From assembly GCA_021774785.1 (NCBI GenBank), contig JAJFIQ010000026.1, forward strand, positions 124,001-188,000: 64,000 bases of DNA, in the 5' to 3' direction. This document shows, in pieces, positions 9,686-18,071 of this stretch (positions are counted from its first letter, which is position 1; the number at the start of each line of letters is the position of its first letter). Source of the DNA: Emcibacter sp. GTDB lineage: Bacteria; Pseudomonadota; Alphaproteobacteria; Sphingomonadales; Emcibacteraceae. The notes under the pieces were generated by a model, which did no database searches, was not told the DNA's origin, and saw nothing but the letters and a program-made list of their open reading frames with translations. Made by a program: the position numbers and the translations under genes.

Positions 9686-9719
9686 ATATCTCGCCAAAAT
9701 AACGATATTGGCGAGATAT
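9686..9719 (-). terminator. Long hairpin between sdaA and putA (terminator or operator)
   Basis: ATATCTCGCCAA (9686-9697) pairs perfectly with TTGGCGAGATAT (9708-9719) over 12 bp with a 10-base loop. Read on the minus strand it follows sdaA by about 45 bases and is followed by TTTT, so it could terminate sdaA. It also abuts the likely putA promoter (TATAAT at 9677-9672), so it could instead or also be a regulator-binding dyad. Confidence 0.5.
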
Positions 9720-9764
9720 AATCTATAAATTTAGTATTTCTCTAGATGATTATGCTAAATATTA

Positions 9765-11144
9765 TTAGCAGGCAACTACATTCACCGCCAAACCCCCTTT
9801 GGAGGTTTCTTTATAGGTGACTTTCATGTCCTCGCCGGTTTGACGCATAGTTTCAATGACCTTATCCAGTGACACCATATGTTTGCCATCGCCCCGCAGA
9901 GCCAGACGGCTAGCATCGATGGCCTTGACGGCCCCCATGGCATTGCGTTCAATGCACGGCACTTGTACCAGACCGCCGATAGGGTCGCAGGTCAGGCCCA
10001 GATTATGTTCCATGCCAATCTCTGCGGCATTCTCCACCTGTAACGGCGTACCGCCCATGACCGCTGTCAAGGCCCCCGCCGCCATGGAGCAAGCCACACC
10101 CACCTCGCCCTGACAGCCGACCTCGGCGCCGGAGATGGAGGCATTTTTCTTATAGAGAGAGCCGATGGCGGCGGCAGTGAGTAGGAAGTCATAAATGCCA
10201 TCCTTGCCGCAGCTGTTATAAAAACGGTCAAAATAACGTAACACCGCAGGAATTATTCCCGCCGCCCCATTGGTGGGTGCAGTGACAACCCGGCCCCCGG
10301 CGGCATTTTCTTCATTCACCGCCAATGCCCACAGGTTAATCCAGTCAAGGATCACTGCCGGGTCACAAAGCTGGCGTTCCTGACTTGAGCAGAGATCCAC
10401 ATAATGCTGGGCGGCGCGCCGTTCCACATCCAGCCCGCCCGGCAATATTCCGCGCTGTGAGCATCCACGATCTATTGAGCCTTCCATGGCCTGCCAGATC
10501 ACATCCATGCCACTGGTAAGGGCTTCCGCATTTATCAAAGCGGCTTCATTGGCCCACATCAACTCGGCAATACCCATGTTATTCTGTTGGCACAGTTCTA
10601 GCAGCTCGTCGCCCGTCGCAAAGGGATAGGGTACGGGTGCCTGTTTTATATCGGGGGTGTTCTTACCCATTTCAGCTTCTGAAACAACGAAGCCACCACC
10701 GACGGAATAATAATTATCCCGGGAAAGCAAACCGCCCTTTTGATCAAAAGCCTGAAACCCCAGGCCATTGGTATGGTGAGGCAGCAGATCCTCCATCAGA
10801 AACGCCATATCCTTCGACCCGTCAAAAGAGATTTTAGCCCTACCCAAAAGATTTATTTCCCGCGATGCCTTAACCTGTGCCACGGTATCCTGAATAATAT
10901 CGGGATCAATGCTGTCCGGTGCATATCCCATCAGGCCCATCAAAAGGGCAATATCGGTACCATGACCAATACCGGTCAGGGCAAGCGAACCATAAACATC
11001 AATATGAATTTTATCTATCTGGGAAAATAAGCCCGTCTCATCCAGAGACAGGAGGAACCGTCTTGCGGCTATCATTGGTCCAACCGTATGAGAACTGGAC
11101 GGACCAATACCGACTTTAAAAAGGTCAAAGACACTTAAAAACAT
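9765..11144 (-). CDS. sdaA: L-serine ammonia-lyase (single-chain, iron-sulfur type)
   Basis: This enzyme deaminates L-serine to pyruvate and ammonia using a [4Fe-4S] cluster. The 459-residue protein has the single-chain layout of E. coli SdaA/SdaB. The N-terminal beta domain begins with the hallmark [10 protein letters not shown], and the alpha domain carries the expected cysteines, including [19 protein letters not shown]. The length matches the family. It lies upstream of putA on the same strand with a 133-base gap that holds a hairpin, so the two are probably separate units. A 48-residue small gene lies 55 bases upstream in the same direction. Together with putA it forms an amino acid catabolic block. 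Confidence 0.96.
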   Translation of the reverse strand: MFLSVFDLFKVGIGPSSSHTVGPMIAARRFLLSLDETGLFSQIDKIHIDVYGSLALTGIGHGTDIALLMGLMGYAPDSIDPDIIQDTVAQVKASREINLLGRAKISFDGSKDMAFLMEDLLPHHTNGLGFQAFDQKGGLLSRDNYYSVGGGFVVSEAEMGKNTPDIKQAPVPYPFATGDELLELCQQNNMGIAELMWANEAALINAEALTSGMDVIWQAMEGSIDRGCSQRGILPGGLDVERRAAQHYVDLCSSQERQLCDPAVILDWINLWALAVNEENAAGGRVVTAPTNGAAGIIPAVLRYFDRFYNSCGKDGIYDFLLTAAAIGSLYKKNASISGAEVGCQGEVGVACSMAAGALTAVMGGTPLQVENAAEIGMEHNLGLTCDPIGGLVQVPCIERNAMGAVKAIDASRLALRGDGKHMVSLDKVIETMRQTGEDMKVTYKETSKGGLAVNVVAC

Positions 11145-11199
11145 AGCCCTGATACTCCGAGAAATTACCCGCAGAGCTATTCAAGCTCTCATAACCCTT

Positions 11200-11346
11200 T
11201 TATTTGGTATTCAGGCCTTTATCAACCGCCTTGATATGATCAAGCACCCGAAGCCATTTATTTGTCTGACATATCTGCATTGCCTGCGACCGCCCTAACC
11301 TGCGGATCAACTGCTTTGCCAATGCTTCTACTGTTTCATCAGCCAT
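11200..11346 (-). CDS. 48-residue small protein upstream of sdaA
   Basis: A short open frame on the minus strand begins MADETVEALAKQLIRRLG and ends VDKGLNTK. It reads like a soluble, basic, helical protein, with hydrophobic residues at regular spacing and the segment GRSQAMQICQTNKWLRVLDH. An AGTAGG stretch a few bases before the ATG may serve as a weak ribosome site. No family was recognised. It reads in the same direction as sdaA, 55 bases upstream of it, and could be cotranscribed. The helix spacing could hint at a degenerate helix-turn-helix or a regulatory subunit, but that is speculation. It might also be a chance frame. Confidence 0.5.
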   Translation of the reverse strand: MADETVEALAKQLIRRLGRSQAMQICQTNKWLRVLDHIKAVDKGLNTK

Positions 11347-11946
11347 ATCTTTACCTACTCTTTCACTCACTTTGAATAAGTCGCACTGTAAACATATATA
11401 ATATCATCCAACATTGTGGCTATTTTAAGCCACCCTCATTCTGTCTACAACAGAATACTCTAATCTTTGCCACCATTTACGCTTCATATTGAACACTGTC
11501 AATGACTATTTCATCTTTTTATAACGGGAAATTTTTTGGCCTTATATAGTTTGTTTCGAATTTCAGCAAAAGCCGAATATTCCCCCCAAAAAAAGATGGT
11601 CTCGCGTCTTTATTAGCCACAACAAAAGCTATCTCTTTAGTGCCACAACGGTATGAAGGGAGGAAATCATACCCGATAAGCTTTTTCAGATAGACGGAAA
11701 AGCCACCCCGACTATCTCTTCATAAACACGCGAGAACCAACCTGTTTAAGTCCTCATATGAGAACCCTATGTTCGTCCTTTGAAACTCTATATTTGTTCA
11801 ACAAAATCAACTGCCTAACATATATACCTCTAGTTTCAACATATTACGGTCATAGAATAGCTTTTCATCAGCAGAATGTGTTGCTATATTAGGGTTATAT
11901 TCGAAATAAAATCTAGCCAACCAACTTTAAAACAGAATAAAATTCT
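11347..11946. other. 600-base AT-rich gap without a gene
   Basis: No credible coding frame was seen between the small gene and the Lrp gene. The stretch holds an inverted repeat GGTATGA (11650-11656) / TCATACC (11667-11673) whose loop displays GGGAGG, and a direct repeat of GCCACAAC at about 11618 and 11642. It is unusually long for this otherwise tight region. It presumably carries the divergent promoters of the sdaA side and lrp, and could encode a small RNA. Confidence 0.45.
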
Positions 11947-12444
11947 ATGATCACCGAAAAATACATAGGGAAACAAAAAACCCTTGATAAAATCGACCAG
12001 AATATTCTGAATATACTCCAGAAAGATGGCAGAGTTTCCAATGTCAAATTGGCCCAGATCATCAACCTGAGCCCCACCCCCTGTCTGGAGCGCGTGAAAA
12101 GACTGGAAAAAGAAGGCTATATAAAAGGCTATGTCGCCCTGCTTGATGCTGAATTGCTAGGGTCCGCATTGGTGTCTTTCATTGAAGTATCTCTTGAGCG
12201 GACTACCACGGAAGCTCTGGATACCTTCCGCAGGGAAATAGCAAAAATGGAAGAAATTCAGGAATGCCATATGGTCGCCGGCGGTTTTGATTATCTGATC
12301 AAGGTCAGAACCCGTGACATGGCCCATTACCGAAAATTTCTCGGCGAGAAATTATCCAGCCTCACCAGTATCAGCAGCACCCATACCTATGTGGTCATGG
12401 AAGAAGTCAAAGCCACCAGCGCCATCCCTATCCCCCAACATTAA
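11947..12444 (+). CDS. Lrp/AsnC-family transcriptional regulator
   Basis: This 165-residue protein has the two-domain layout of the feast/famine regulators. A winged helix-turn-helix (about 15-65, LDKIDQNILNILQKDGRVSN then the recognition helix SPTPCLERVKRLE) is followed by a RAM ligand-binding domain (about 75-155, with the signature MVAGGFDYLIKVRTRDMAHY). Family members bind an amino acid and activate or repress catabolic genes. Its position across from sdaA and putA, with a long non-coding gap between, makes these its likely targets, like PutR/BkdR regulators in other alphaproteobacteria. No strong ribosome site precedes the start. A ferredoxin gene follows 14 bases downstream. Confidence 0.93.
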   Translation: MITEKYIGKQKTLDKIDQNILNILQKDGRVSNVKLAQIINLSPTPCLERVKRLEKEGYIKGYVALLDAELLGSALVSFIEVSLERTTTEALDTFRREIAKMEEIQECHMVAGGFDYLIKVRTRDMAHYRKFLGEKLSSLTSISSTHTYVVMEEVKATSAIPIPQH

Positions 12445-12458
12445 GACGCACAGAGATT

Positions 12459-12776
12459 ATGATCGTAATTACCTTTATTTCCCCCGATGAAAAGAGAATA
12501 CCCGTATCCGCAAAGGACGGTGAAACATTAATGGAAGTGGCCGTGGAAAATGATATCCCTGGCATTGATGCCGACTGCGAAGGCGGTTGTGCCTGTGCTA
12601 CGTGTCATATTTTAATACCGGATGGTTTTTCGGCTGCTATCCCGGCAATGGAAGAGGATGAGCAATATTTACTGGATTTTCTGGATAATCGGCAAAAAAA
12701 CAGCCGCCTCAGCTGTCAGATTAAGATCACTGACAAACTGGACGGCATGGTTGTTACGGTTCCCGAACAGGGGTAG
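12459..12776 (+). CDS. [2Fe-2S] ferredoxin, adrenodoxin type
   Basis: This 105-residue electron carrier has the adrenodoxin-type cluster motif. C40, C46 and C49 in CEGGCACATC, plus C86 in RLSCQI, supply the four ligands; C44 is an extra cysteine. Ferredoxins of this class serve cytochromes P450, Rieske oxygenases or Fe-S assembly. It follows the Lrp gene closely and is probably cotranscribed. It is not in an isc or P450 cluster here, so its partner enzymes cannot be named from context. The gene runs convergent to the secreted His-rich gene, with a 14-base gap between the stops. Confidence 0.93.
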   Translation: MIVITFISPDEKRIPVSAKDGETLMEVAVENDIPGIDADCEGGCACATCHILIPDGFSAAIPAMEEDEQYLLDFLDNRQKNSRLSCQIKITDKLDGMVVTVPEQG

Positions 12777-12790
12777 AAATTTAATCTCTT

Positions 12791-13237
12791 CTAATACCGA
12801 CTATTATAATAAACGTCCGGGTGAATATGGAACACAACGCCACGCGGTGTTATGTGAATTTCTGGCTGCGTATAAGCCACCCGATGCGCATTATACCTAT
12901 GGGTATTCCGTCCATAATGGTAATGGTTCTTCCTGTAATGCTTGCGGGCATGTTTACGGGCATGTTTACGGGCATGTTTTTTATAATACTTGCCACTATG
13001 AGAAGCATACTCTCTGCGGTCATGACCATAAACACGCTGGCGGGAATGCTCGCCAAAATGTTGCCGTTCATGTTTGCGAGCCTGTTTATTGGACTTCTTG
13101 TCAGAATGCTTTTGTGCTTGCCTTTGATCATGCTGCTGATCGTAACGGTGCGACTTCGCCGAAGCTGTGGTTGATCCAATTGCAACCGCACCAATTAGCA
13201 GGCTCGTCATCATCAGAAGTTTTGCTGTCTTTTTCAT
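12791..13237 (-). CDS. Secreted histidine- and lysine-rich basic protein
   Basis: This 148-residue protein begins with a clear signal peptide (MKKTAKLLMMTSLLIGAVAIGSTTASA in two overlapping parts: charged start, hydrophobic core, cleavage near ASA-K). The mature part is very rich in His, Lys, Arg, Tyr and Gln. It contains a run of KHAR repeats near the middle and a more ordered C-terminus with ITPRGVVFHIHP. No catalytic domain was recognised. The composition suggests binding of metal ions, nucleic acid or acidic polymers in the periplasm or outside the cell. The plus strand of the same region also has open frames; the signal peptide and the convergent layout favour this strand. Confidence 0.7.
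   Translation of the reverse strand: MKKTAKLLMMTSLLIGAVAIGSTTASAKSHRYDQQHDQRQAQKHSDKKSNKQARKHERQHFGEHSRQRVYGHDRREYASHSGKYYKKHARKHARKHARKHYRKNHYHYGRNTHRYNAHRVAYTQPEIHITPRGVVFHIHPDVYYNSRY
12946..12981. repeat. 12-base tandem repeat inside the His/Lys-rich gene
   Basis: GGGCATGTTTAC occurs at 12946-12957 and 12958-12969, with a third diverged copy GGGCATGTTTTT at 12970-12981. On the minus strand it encodes the KHAR repeats of the secreted basic protein. Such a unit could gain or lose copies by slippage without shifting the frame. Confidence 0.9.
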
Positions 13238-13323
13238 GGTCTGTACCTTTCATTTCGTTGTGAATGGTTACAGAGTATAAAAAAGGGCCTTAATCATTCC
13301 TGAATGACTTGCTTAACTTCTGT

Positions 13324-14220
13324 TCATGTTGAGGTTTCATCCCGTAACATATTGATAATACCTGAAAAATCCATATTGTCTGCACTCATGTCGCTGAATT
13401 TTTCATATAAATCCCGTGACTTCTCCCCAAGCGGTGTCTTGGCTCCAACCGATATGGCCGCCTCCTGTGCAAGGCGTAAATCCTTCAGCATCATGGCCGC
13501 CGCAAAGCCCGCCTTATAGTCATTATTAGCCGGAGAAGTAGCCACCGGACCCGGTACCGGACAATAAGACGTCAGGGACCAACATTGGCCCGATGCCTTG
13601 GATGAAATGGCAAAAAGCTTTTCCGCCTCAAGCCCCAGCTTCTCCGCCAACACAAAGGCTTCGGAAACAGAAATCATTTGAATACCCAGCATCATATTAT
13701 TACAGATTTTGGCGGCCTGCCCCGATCCGGCTTTGCCAGCATGAATGATATTGGCCCCCATATTATCAAGAAAAGGCTCCGAGGCGGCAAAGGCATCTTC
13801 TGTTCCACCAACCATAAAGGTCAGGCTGCCCGCTGCCGCAGCCGCAACACCGCCGGATACCGGCGCATCAACCATTTTCATTCCCGCAACCGTTGCCGCA
13901 GTGACAACTTCACGGGCACTATCCACATCAATTGTTGAGCAATCCATCATTATGGTACCCGCCTTTGCCGCCGCGATAAGGCCGTCATCACCAAGATAAA
14001 CCGATTTCACATGCTTGCCCGCCGGGAGCATAGTGATTACCGCATCCACATCGGTTGCCGCATCATTGGCGCTAGCCGCCGCCATTGCCCCCTTGCCACA
14101 AATATCTGCAATCACCTGTTGATTAAGATCAAAGACCTTAAGTTCATGTCCGGCATTCAGGATATTGACGGCCATGCCCCCACCCATATTGCCCAGGCCA
14201 ATAAATCCAATTTTTGCCAT
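13324..14220 (-). CDS. mmsB: 3-hydroxyisobutyrate dehydrogenase
   Basis: This enzyme oxidises 3-hydroxyisobutyrate to methylmalonate semialdehyde with NAD in valine breakdown. The 298-residue protein begins with the Rossmann motif GFIGLGNMGGGMA and continues with the family signature DAPVSGGVAAAAAGS and the catalytic lysine region GSGQAAKICNN. The length is typical. A good ribosome site (AGAAGGA) precedes the ATG. It is the last gene of the valine operon, 14 bases after the hydrolase gene, and supplies the substrate of MmsA encoded at the operon's other end. Confidence 0.96.
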   Translation of the reverse strand: MAKIGFIGLGNMGGGMAVNILNAGHELKVFDLNQQVIADICGKGAMAAASANDAATDVDAVITMLPAGKHVKSVYLGDDGLIAAAKAGTIMMDCSTIDVDSAREVVTAATVAGMKMVDAPVSGGVAAAAAGSLTFMVGGTEDAFAASEPFLDNMGANIIHAGKAGSGQAAKICNNMMLGIQMISVSEAFVLAEKLGLEAEKLFAISSKASGQCWSLTSYCPVPGPVATSPANNDYKAGFAAAMMLKDLRLAQEAAISVGAKTPLGEKSRDLYEKFSDMSADNMDFSGIINMLRDETST

Positions 14221-14234
14221 CTGCTGTTCCTTCT

Positions 14235-15290
14235 TTAAAGTATGAGTTCTTTTTCATCCAGAATTTCAAAATGCGCTGCCACCATATCATCCGACACTTC
14301 ATCCACCGTCGCCGGATTCCAGGTTGGATTCTGGTCCCTGTCAATGAGAACCGCACGAACACCTTCGTAAAAATCACTTTGATAAGACACAATATGACTG
14401 ACGATACGATATTCCATCTTCATGGCATCATTAAATTCAAGCTCCCCGCCCCGCAAAATCTGTTCAACGATCACTTTCATACTGATGGGTGACATCTTTT
14501 TAAGTTTTGATAAAGTTTTGCCCGCCCATTCATGGTCGATGGCGTCCAGATGATCCATAATATCCTCAATGGATTGTTCGTCAAAAGCCGCATCAATCAA
14601 ATCCCGGAATTCATCCAATGGTGCCTCGCCGGGGTCGGCGGCAAAATCAGCAATGATCCGGTCCACATCAGTTGCATCTTCTATTTCAGCTTCGGCAAGA
14701 CTGGCAACAAAGGCATCAATCCTGTCGGACGTCATATAAGAAGTACCAATACCGGCATAAAGAATATCCGCCCCCTTCAGGCGTGCCCCGGTCAGCCCCA
14801 AATACATACCCAGATTACCCGGAAGGCGTGGCATAAAATAACTGCCGCCCACATCGGGGATCAGGCCAATGGCTGATTCCGGCATGGCAAACAGACATCG
14901 CTCGGTGATAATTCTGTGGGAACCATGAACCGATACCCCGACACCACCACCCATGGTAATGCCGTCTAGCAAAGCAATATAAGGTTTGGGGAAATGATAT
15001 ATCCGGCTGTTCATGACATATTCAGTGGCGAAAAACTCAGTGGCCTTATGATGATCTGCCGGGCTGTTTTCCGCCAGCGTTTTAACATCACCGCCTGCAC
15101 AGAAAGCCTTTTCCCCGGCGCCTTGAATGATCACCGCCCTGATGGCATCATCCCCGGCCCATTTTACCAAAGCTTCATCCATCAGAACACACATGCCCGT
15201 GCTGAGCGAATTCAGGGCTTTCGGACGGTTCAGGGTAATAATGCCAAGGCATCCGCGCTCTTCAAAAAGAACCTCTGCTGCTAAAGTCAT
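14235..15290 (-). CDS. 3-hydroxyisobutyryl-CoA hydrolase (crotonase fold)
   Basis: This enzyme releases 3-hydroxyisobutyrate from its CoA ester. The 351-residue protein has the crotonase fold with FCAGGDVKTL as oxyanion-hole region. The C-terminal half is longer than in enoyl-CoA hydratases, and the Glu/Asp-rich end matches the hydrolase branch rather than the hydratase branch. The ATG at 15290 was preferred to an upstream TTG because GGAG lies at a suitable distance, inside the end of the preceding gene. It lies between the acyl-CoA dehydrogenase and mmsB genes. Enoyl-CoA hydratase function is the main alternative, since the hydration step has no other gene in this cluster. Confidence 0.85.
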   Translation of the reverse strand: MTLAAEVLFEERGCLGIITLNRPKALNSLSTGMCVLMDEALVKWAGDDAIRAVIIQGAGEKAFCAGGDVKTLAENSPADHHKATEFFATEYVMNSRIYHFPKPYIALLDGITMGGGVGVSVHGSHRIITERCLFAMPESAIGLIPDVGGSYFMPRLPGNLGMYLGLTGARLKGADILYAGIGTSYMTSDRIDAFVASLAEAEIEDATDVDRIIADFAADPGEAPLDEFRDLIDAAFDEQSIEDIMDHLDAIDHEWAGKTLSKLKKMSPISMKVIVEQILRGGELEFNDAMKMEYRIVSHIVSYQSDFYEGVRAVLIDRDQNPTWNPATVDEVSDDMVAAHFEILDEKELIL

Positions 15291-15292
15291 AG

Positions 15293-16432
15293 TCAAGTCT
15301 CCAGTATATTTCTTGAAATAATCAGTCGCATGATTTCATTAGTACCTTCCAGAATCTGATGCACCCGAACATCCCGTAGGAACCGCTCAATAGGATAGTC
15401 CGACACATAGCCATAACCACCGTGAAGCTGCAAAGCTTCGTTGACCACATTGAATCCGGTGTCGGTGGCAAGCCGCTTTGCCATGGCCGCAAAATGAGTA
15501 GCATCATGGGCCTGCGTGTCCACTTTCGCCGCCGCCTTATGCAATAAAAGCCGGGCCGCTTCCAACTCTGTGGCCATATCGGCAATGCGGAATTGCAGGG
15601 CCTGAAACTCGTTCAGTTTTTTACCGAACTGCTTGCGCTCCGCCATATATTGAACCGTCAAATTCAGACAGGCCTGCGCCGCACCCAGGGAACAGGCACC
15701 GATATTCAGCCGTCCGCCATCAAGCCCCTTCATAGCAATTTTGAAGCCATCGCCTTCTGAGCCCACCAGGTTTTCCTTTGGCACCCGGCAATCTTCAAAT
15801 ATTACCGAGCTTGTAGGCTGACTATGCCAGCCCATTTTTTTTTCCTGTGCACCGAAACTCAGTCCCGGCATGTCTTTTTCCACCACAATAGTACTGATGC
15901 CTTTCGGCCCCGCATCCCCCGTGCGCACCATGACCACATAGACATCGGCCCGTCCACCGCCGGATATAAAGGCCTTGGTACCATTAAGTACATAATGATC
16001 GCCGTCCAAGGTTGCTTTTGTCCTGAGAGACGCAGCATCAGAGCCGGACCCCGGTTCAGTCAGACAATAGCTGGCAAAATATTCCATTGTGGTCAGCTTG
16101 GGACAATATTTTTGGCGCAGGGCATCACTGCCAAAATTATCAATCATCCATGTGGCCATATTGTGAATGGATAGATACGCCGAGGTTGAGCTACAGCCTT
16201 TGGATAATTCCTCAAAAATTATCGCTGCATCAAGACGGCTTAAGCCAGAACCGCCCACATCTTCACCAATGTAAATACCACCTAGGCCCAAAGCGGCAGC
16301 ACCGCGTAGAGCATCAACCGGAAAAATATGATCGCGATCCCACGCCTCCGCATGGGGGGCAAATTCATTTTCCGAAAAAGTGCGGGCCATATCCTGAATG
16401 GCCCGCTGATCTTCATTAAAATTAAAATCCAT
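15293..16432 (-). CDS. Acyl-CoA dehydrogenase, probably isobutyryl-CoA dehydrogenase
   Basis: This FAD enzyme introduces the double bond in a short branched acyl-CoA and hands electrons to ETF. The 379-residue protein has the full family layout: N-terminal helices, the middle strand domain with [18 protein letters not shown], and the C-terminal helical domain with LQLHGGYGY and [11 protein letters not shown]. The ATG at 16432 follows AGGAAGG at good spacing and was preferred to a GTG two codons earlier. The operon with mmsA, the hydrolase and mmsB points to isobutyryl-CoA as substrate. Its stop nearly abuts the start of the hydrolase gene. Confidence 0.92.
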   Translation of the reverse strand: MDFNFNEDQRAIQDMARTFSENEFAPHAEAWDRDHIFPVDALRGAAALGLGGIYIGEDVGGSGLSRLDAAIIFEELSKGCSSTSAYLSIHNMATWMIDNFGSDALRQKYCPKLTTMEYFASYCLTEPGSGSDAASLRTKATLDGDHYVLNGTKAFISGGGRADVYVVMVRTGDAGPKGISTIVVEKDMPGLSFGAQEKKMGWHSQPTSSVIFEDCRVPKENLVGSEGDGFKIAMKGLDGGRLNIGACSLGAAQACLNLTVQYMAERKQFGKKLNEFQALQFRIADMATELEAARLLLHKAAAKVDTQAHDATHFAAMAKRLATDTGFNVVNEALQLHGGYGYVSDYPIERFLRDVRVHQILEGTNEIMRLIISRNILET

Positions 16433-16464
16433 GGTCACCTTCCTCTTAAAGACACTTTAGGACA

Positions 16465-17958
16465 TTATTTCAATGTTGGGATAGAAAAATCTGCTTCAAT
16501 TGTACTTTCCGGCCAACGGGAGGTGACTGTTTTTACCTTGGTGTAGAAGCGTACAGCCTCTGCCCCAAACTGATTATGATCACCAAAGGCAGATGCTTTC
16601 CAACCACCAAAGCTATGGAAAGCCAATGGCACAGGGATCGGCACATTGATTCCAACCATGCCCACTTCCACCCGATCAGCATAGGTGCGAGCCGCTGCCC
16701 CACTGCGGGTAAAGATAGATGTTCCATTACCATATTGATGACCACTTGCCAGAGCCATTCCTTCTTCAAAATTCTGAACCCGTGCCAATTGCAATACAGG
16801 GCCGAAAATCTCTTCCTTATAAGACCGCATATCTTTTTTGACATTATCGAACAAAGAACCGCCAAGGAAATAACCATTTTCATGGCCCGCAAGCGTGAAA
16901 TCACGACCATCAACCACAAGATCGGCCCCTTCATCCACGCCCATCTGGATATAATCCATGACCTTTGCCCGATGTGCCGAAGTGACCAACGGCCCCATTT
17001 CCAGGCCTGTCTCCAGACTAGTACCGATTTTTAATGCCTTAATACGTGGGGTAAGTATTTCAATCAACCTGTCTGCCACTTCATCACCGACACACACACC
17101 AACCGAAATGGCCATACAACGTTCCCCCGCCGAACCATAAGCTGCCCCCATAAGGGCATTGGCAACGCCTTCCAGGTCGGCATCAGGCAGAATCAGCATG
17201 TGGTTTTTGGCTCCGCCCATGGCCTGACAACGTTTACCGTTCCGTGTAGCCGTTTCATAAACATATTGGGCAATCGGCGTGGAACCGACAAAGCTCACTG
17301 CTTTGATGCGACTGTCGTGAAGCAACGTATCCACCGCAAGTTTATCACCATTGACCACATTGAATACACCCGCAGGGCCACCAGCCTTTACGAACAGTTC
17401 GGCCAGGCGCATGGGGCAACCGGGGTCTTTTTCTGATGGTTTAAGAACAACGGTGTTTCCGGTGATAATCGCCATGCAGGCCATCCACAATGGTATCATT
17501 GCCGGAAAGTTAAACGGTGTAATACCGGCTACAACACCCAAAGGCTTGCGCATGGAATAAATATCAATTCCGCCAGATACATTATCTGAAAACTCACCCT
17601 TTTGAAGGTGCGGAATTCCGCAGGCAAATTCGGCAACCTCTATACCGCGCAAAACAGACCCCATGGCATCTTCTATCACCTTGCCGTGCTCTTGAGACAC
17701 AAGCTTCGCCAGCTCAGCCTGATGCTTATAAAGCAATGCTGTGAATTTTGTCATGATACGGGAACGTTGCAACACAGATGTTGCAGCCCATGCGGGAAAG
17801 GCAGCTTCAGCAACCGCTATGGCATTTTCAACTTCTGATTTGCTCGCCAAGGGAACCTGCGCTGATTGTTCGCCGGTGGAAGGATTAAAAACGGGTGAGA
17901 AACGCTCGCTTGTGCCGTCATAATGTTCTGCGCCGATATAATGGGTATATTGTTTCAT
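16465..17958 (-). CDS. mmsA: Methylmalonate-semialdehyde dehydrogenase (CoA-acylating)
   Basis: MmsA converts methylmalonate semialdehyde, NAD and CoA to propionyl-CoA, ending valine and thymine breakdown. The 497-residue protein is an aldehyde dehydrogenase with ITPFNFPAMIPLWM, the NAD site VSFVGSTPIAQYV and the catalytic cysteine C281 in GSAGERCMAISVG. The GER-C context and MGGAKNHM, in place of the usual ELGGK, are hallmarks of the CoA-acylating MmsA branch. AAGGA precedes the ATG. It is the first gene of the valine operon and is divergent from a LysR-family gene. Confidence 0.96.
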   Translation of the reverse strand: MKQYTHYIGAEHYDGTSERFSPVFNPSTGEQSAQVPLASKSEVENAIAVAEAAFPAWAATSVLQRSRIMTKFTALLYKHQAELAKLVSQEHGKVIEDAMGSVLRGIEVAEFACGIPHLQKGEFSDNVSGGIDIYSMRKPLGVVAGITPFNFPAMIPLWMACMAIITGNTVVLKPSEKDPGCPMRLAELFVKAGGPAGVFNVVNGDKLAVDTLLHDSRIKAVSFVGSTPIAQYVYETATRNGKRCQAMGGAKNHMLILPDADLEGVANALMGAAYGSAGERCMAISVGVCVGDEVADRLIEILTPRIKALKIGTSLETGLEMGPLVTSAHRAKVMDYIQMGVDEGADLVVDGRDFTLAGHENGYFLGGSLFDNVKKDMRSYKEEIFGPVLQLARVQNFEEGMALASGHQYGNGTSIFTRSGAAARTYADRVEVGMVGINVPIPVPLAFHSFGGWKASAFGDHNQFGAEAVRFYTKVKTVTSRWPESTIEADFSIPTLK

Positions 17959-18071
17959 GGTTAAAATCCTTAATATTAAATATTAGCTACCATGCAGTTT
18001 ACTAAAGACAAAAATGCATTTCTATGGCAAAATATTCACAAACGATCTGTAAAAATACACAAAGGTACAAT

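Noticed and set aside
11232-11248. Palindrome TTGATATGATCAA as a possible FNR box
   Set aside because: It is 13 bp with a 3-base centre between TTGAT and ATCAA, whereas FNR boxes have four. It also lies inside the proposed 48-residue gene, where it encodes part of the protein.
12946-12981. Short tandem repeat as a CRISPR array
   Set aside because: The unit is 12 bases with no spacers and lies within a coding frame. No cas genes are present.
12821-13263. Plus-strand frames opposite the His/Lys-rich gene
   Set aside because: They owe their openness to the repeat. They lack a ribosome site or signal peptide and would read through methionine-rich repeats, while the minus-strand frame has a clear signal peptide.
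13240-13300. Possible terminator after the valine operon
   Set aside because: A small stem and a T-run are present on the minus strand, but the stem is 7 bp with a wobble and the T-run is 7 bases away, so the support is too weak to list.
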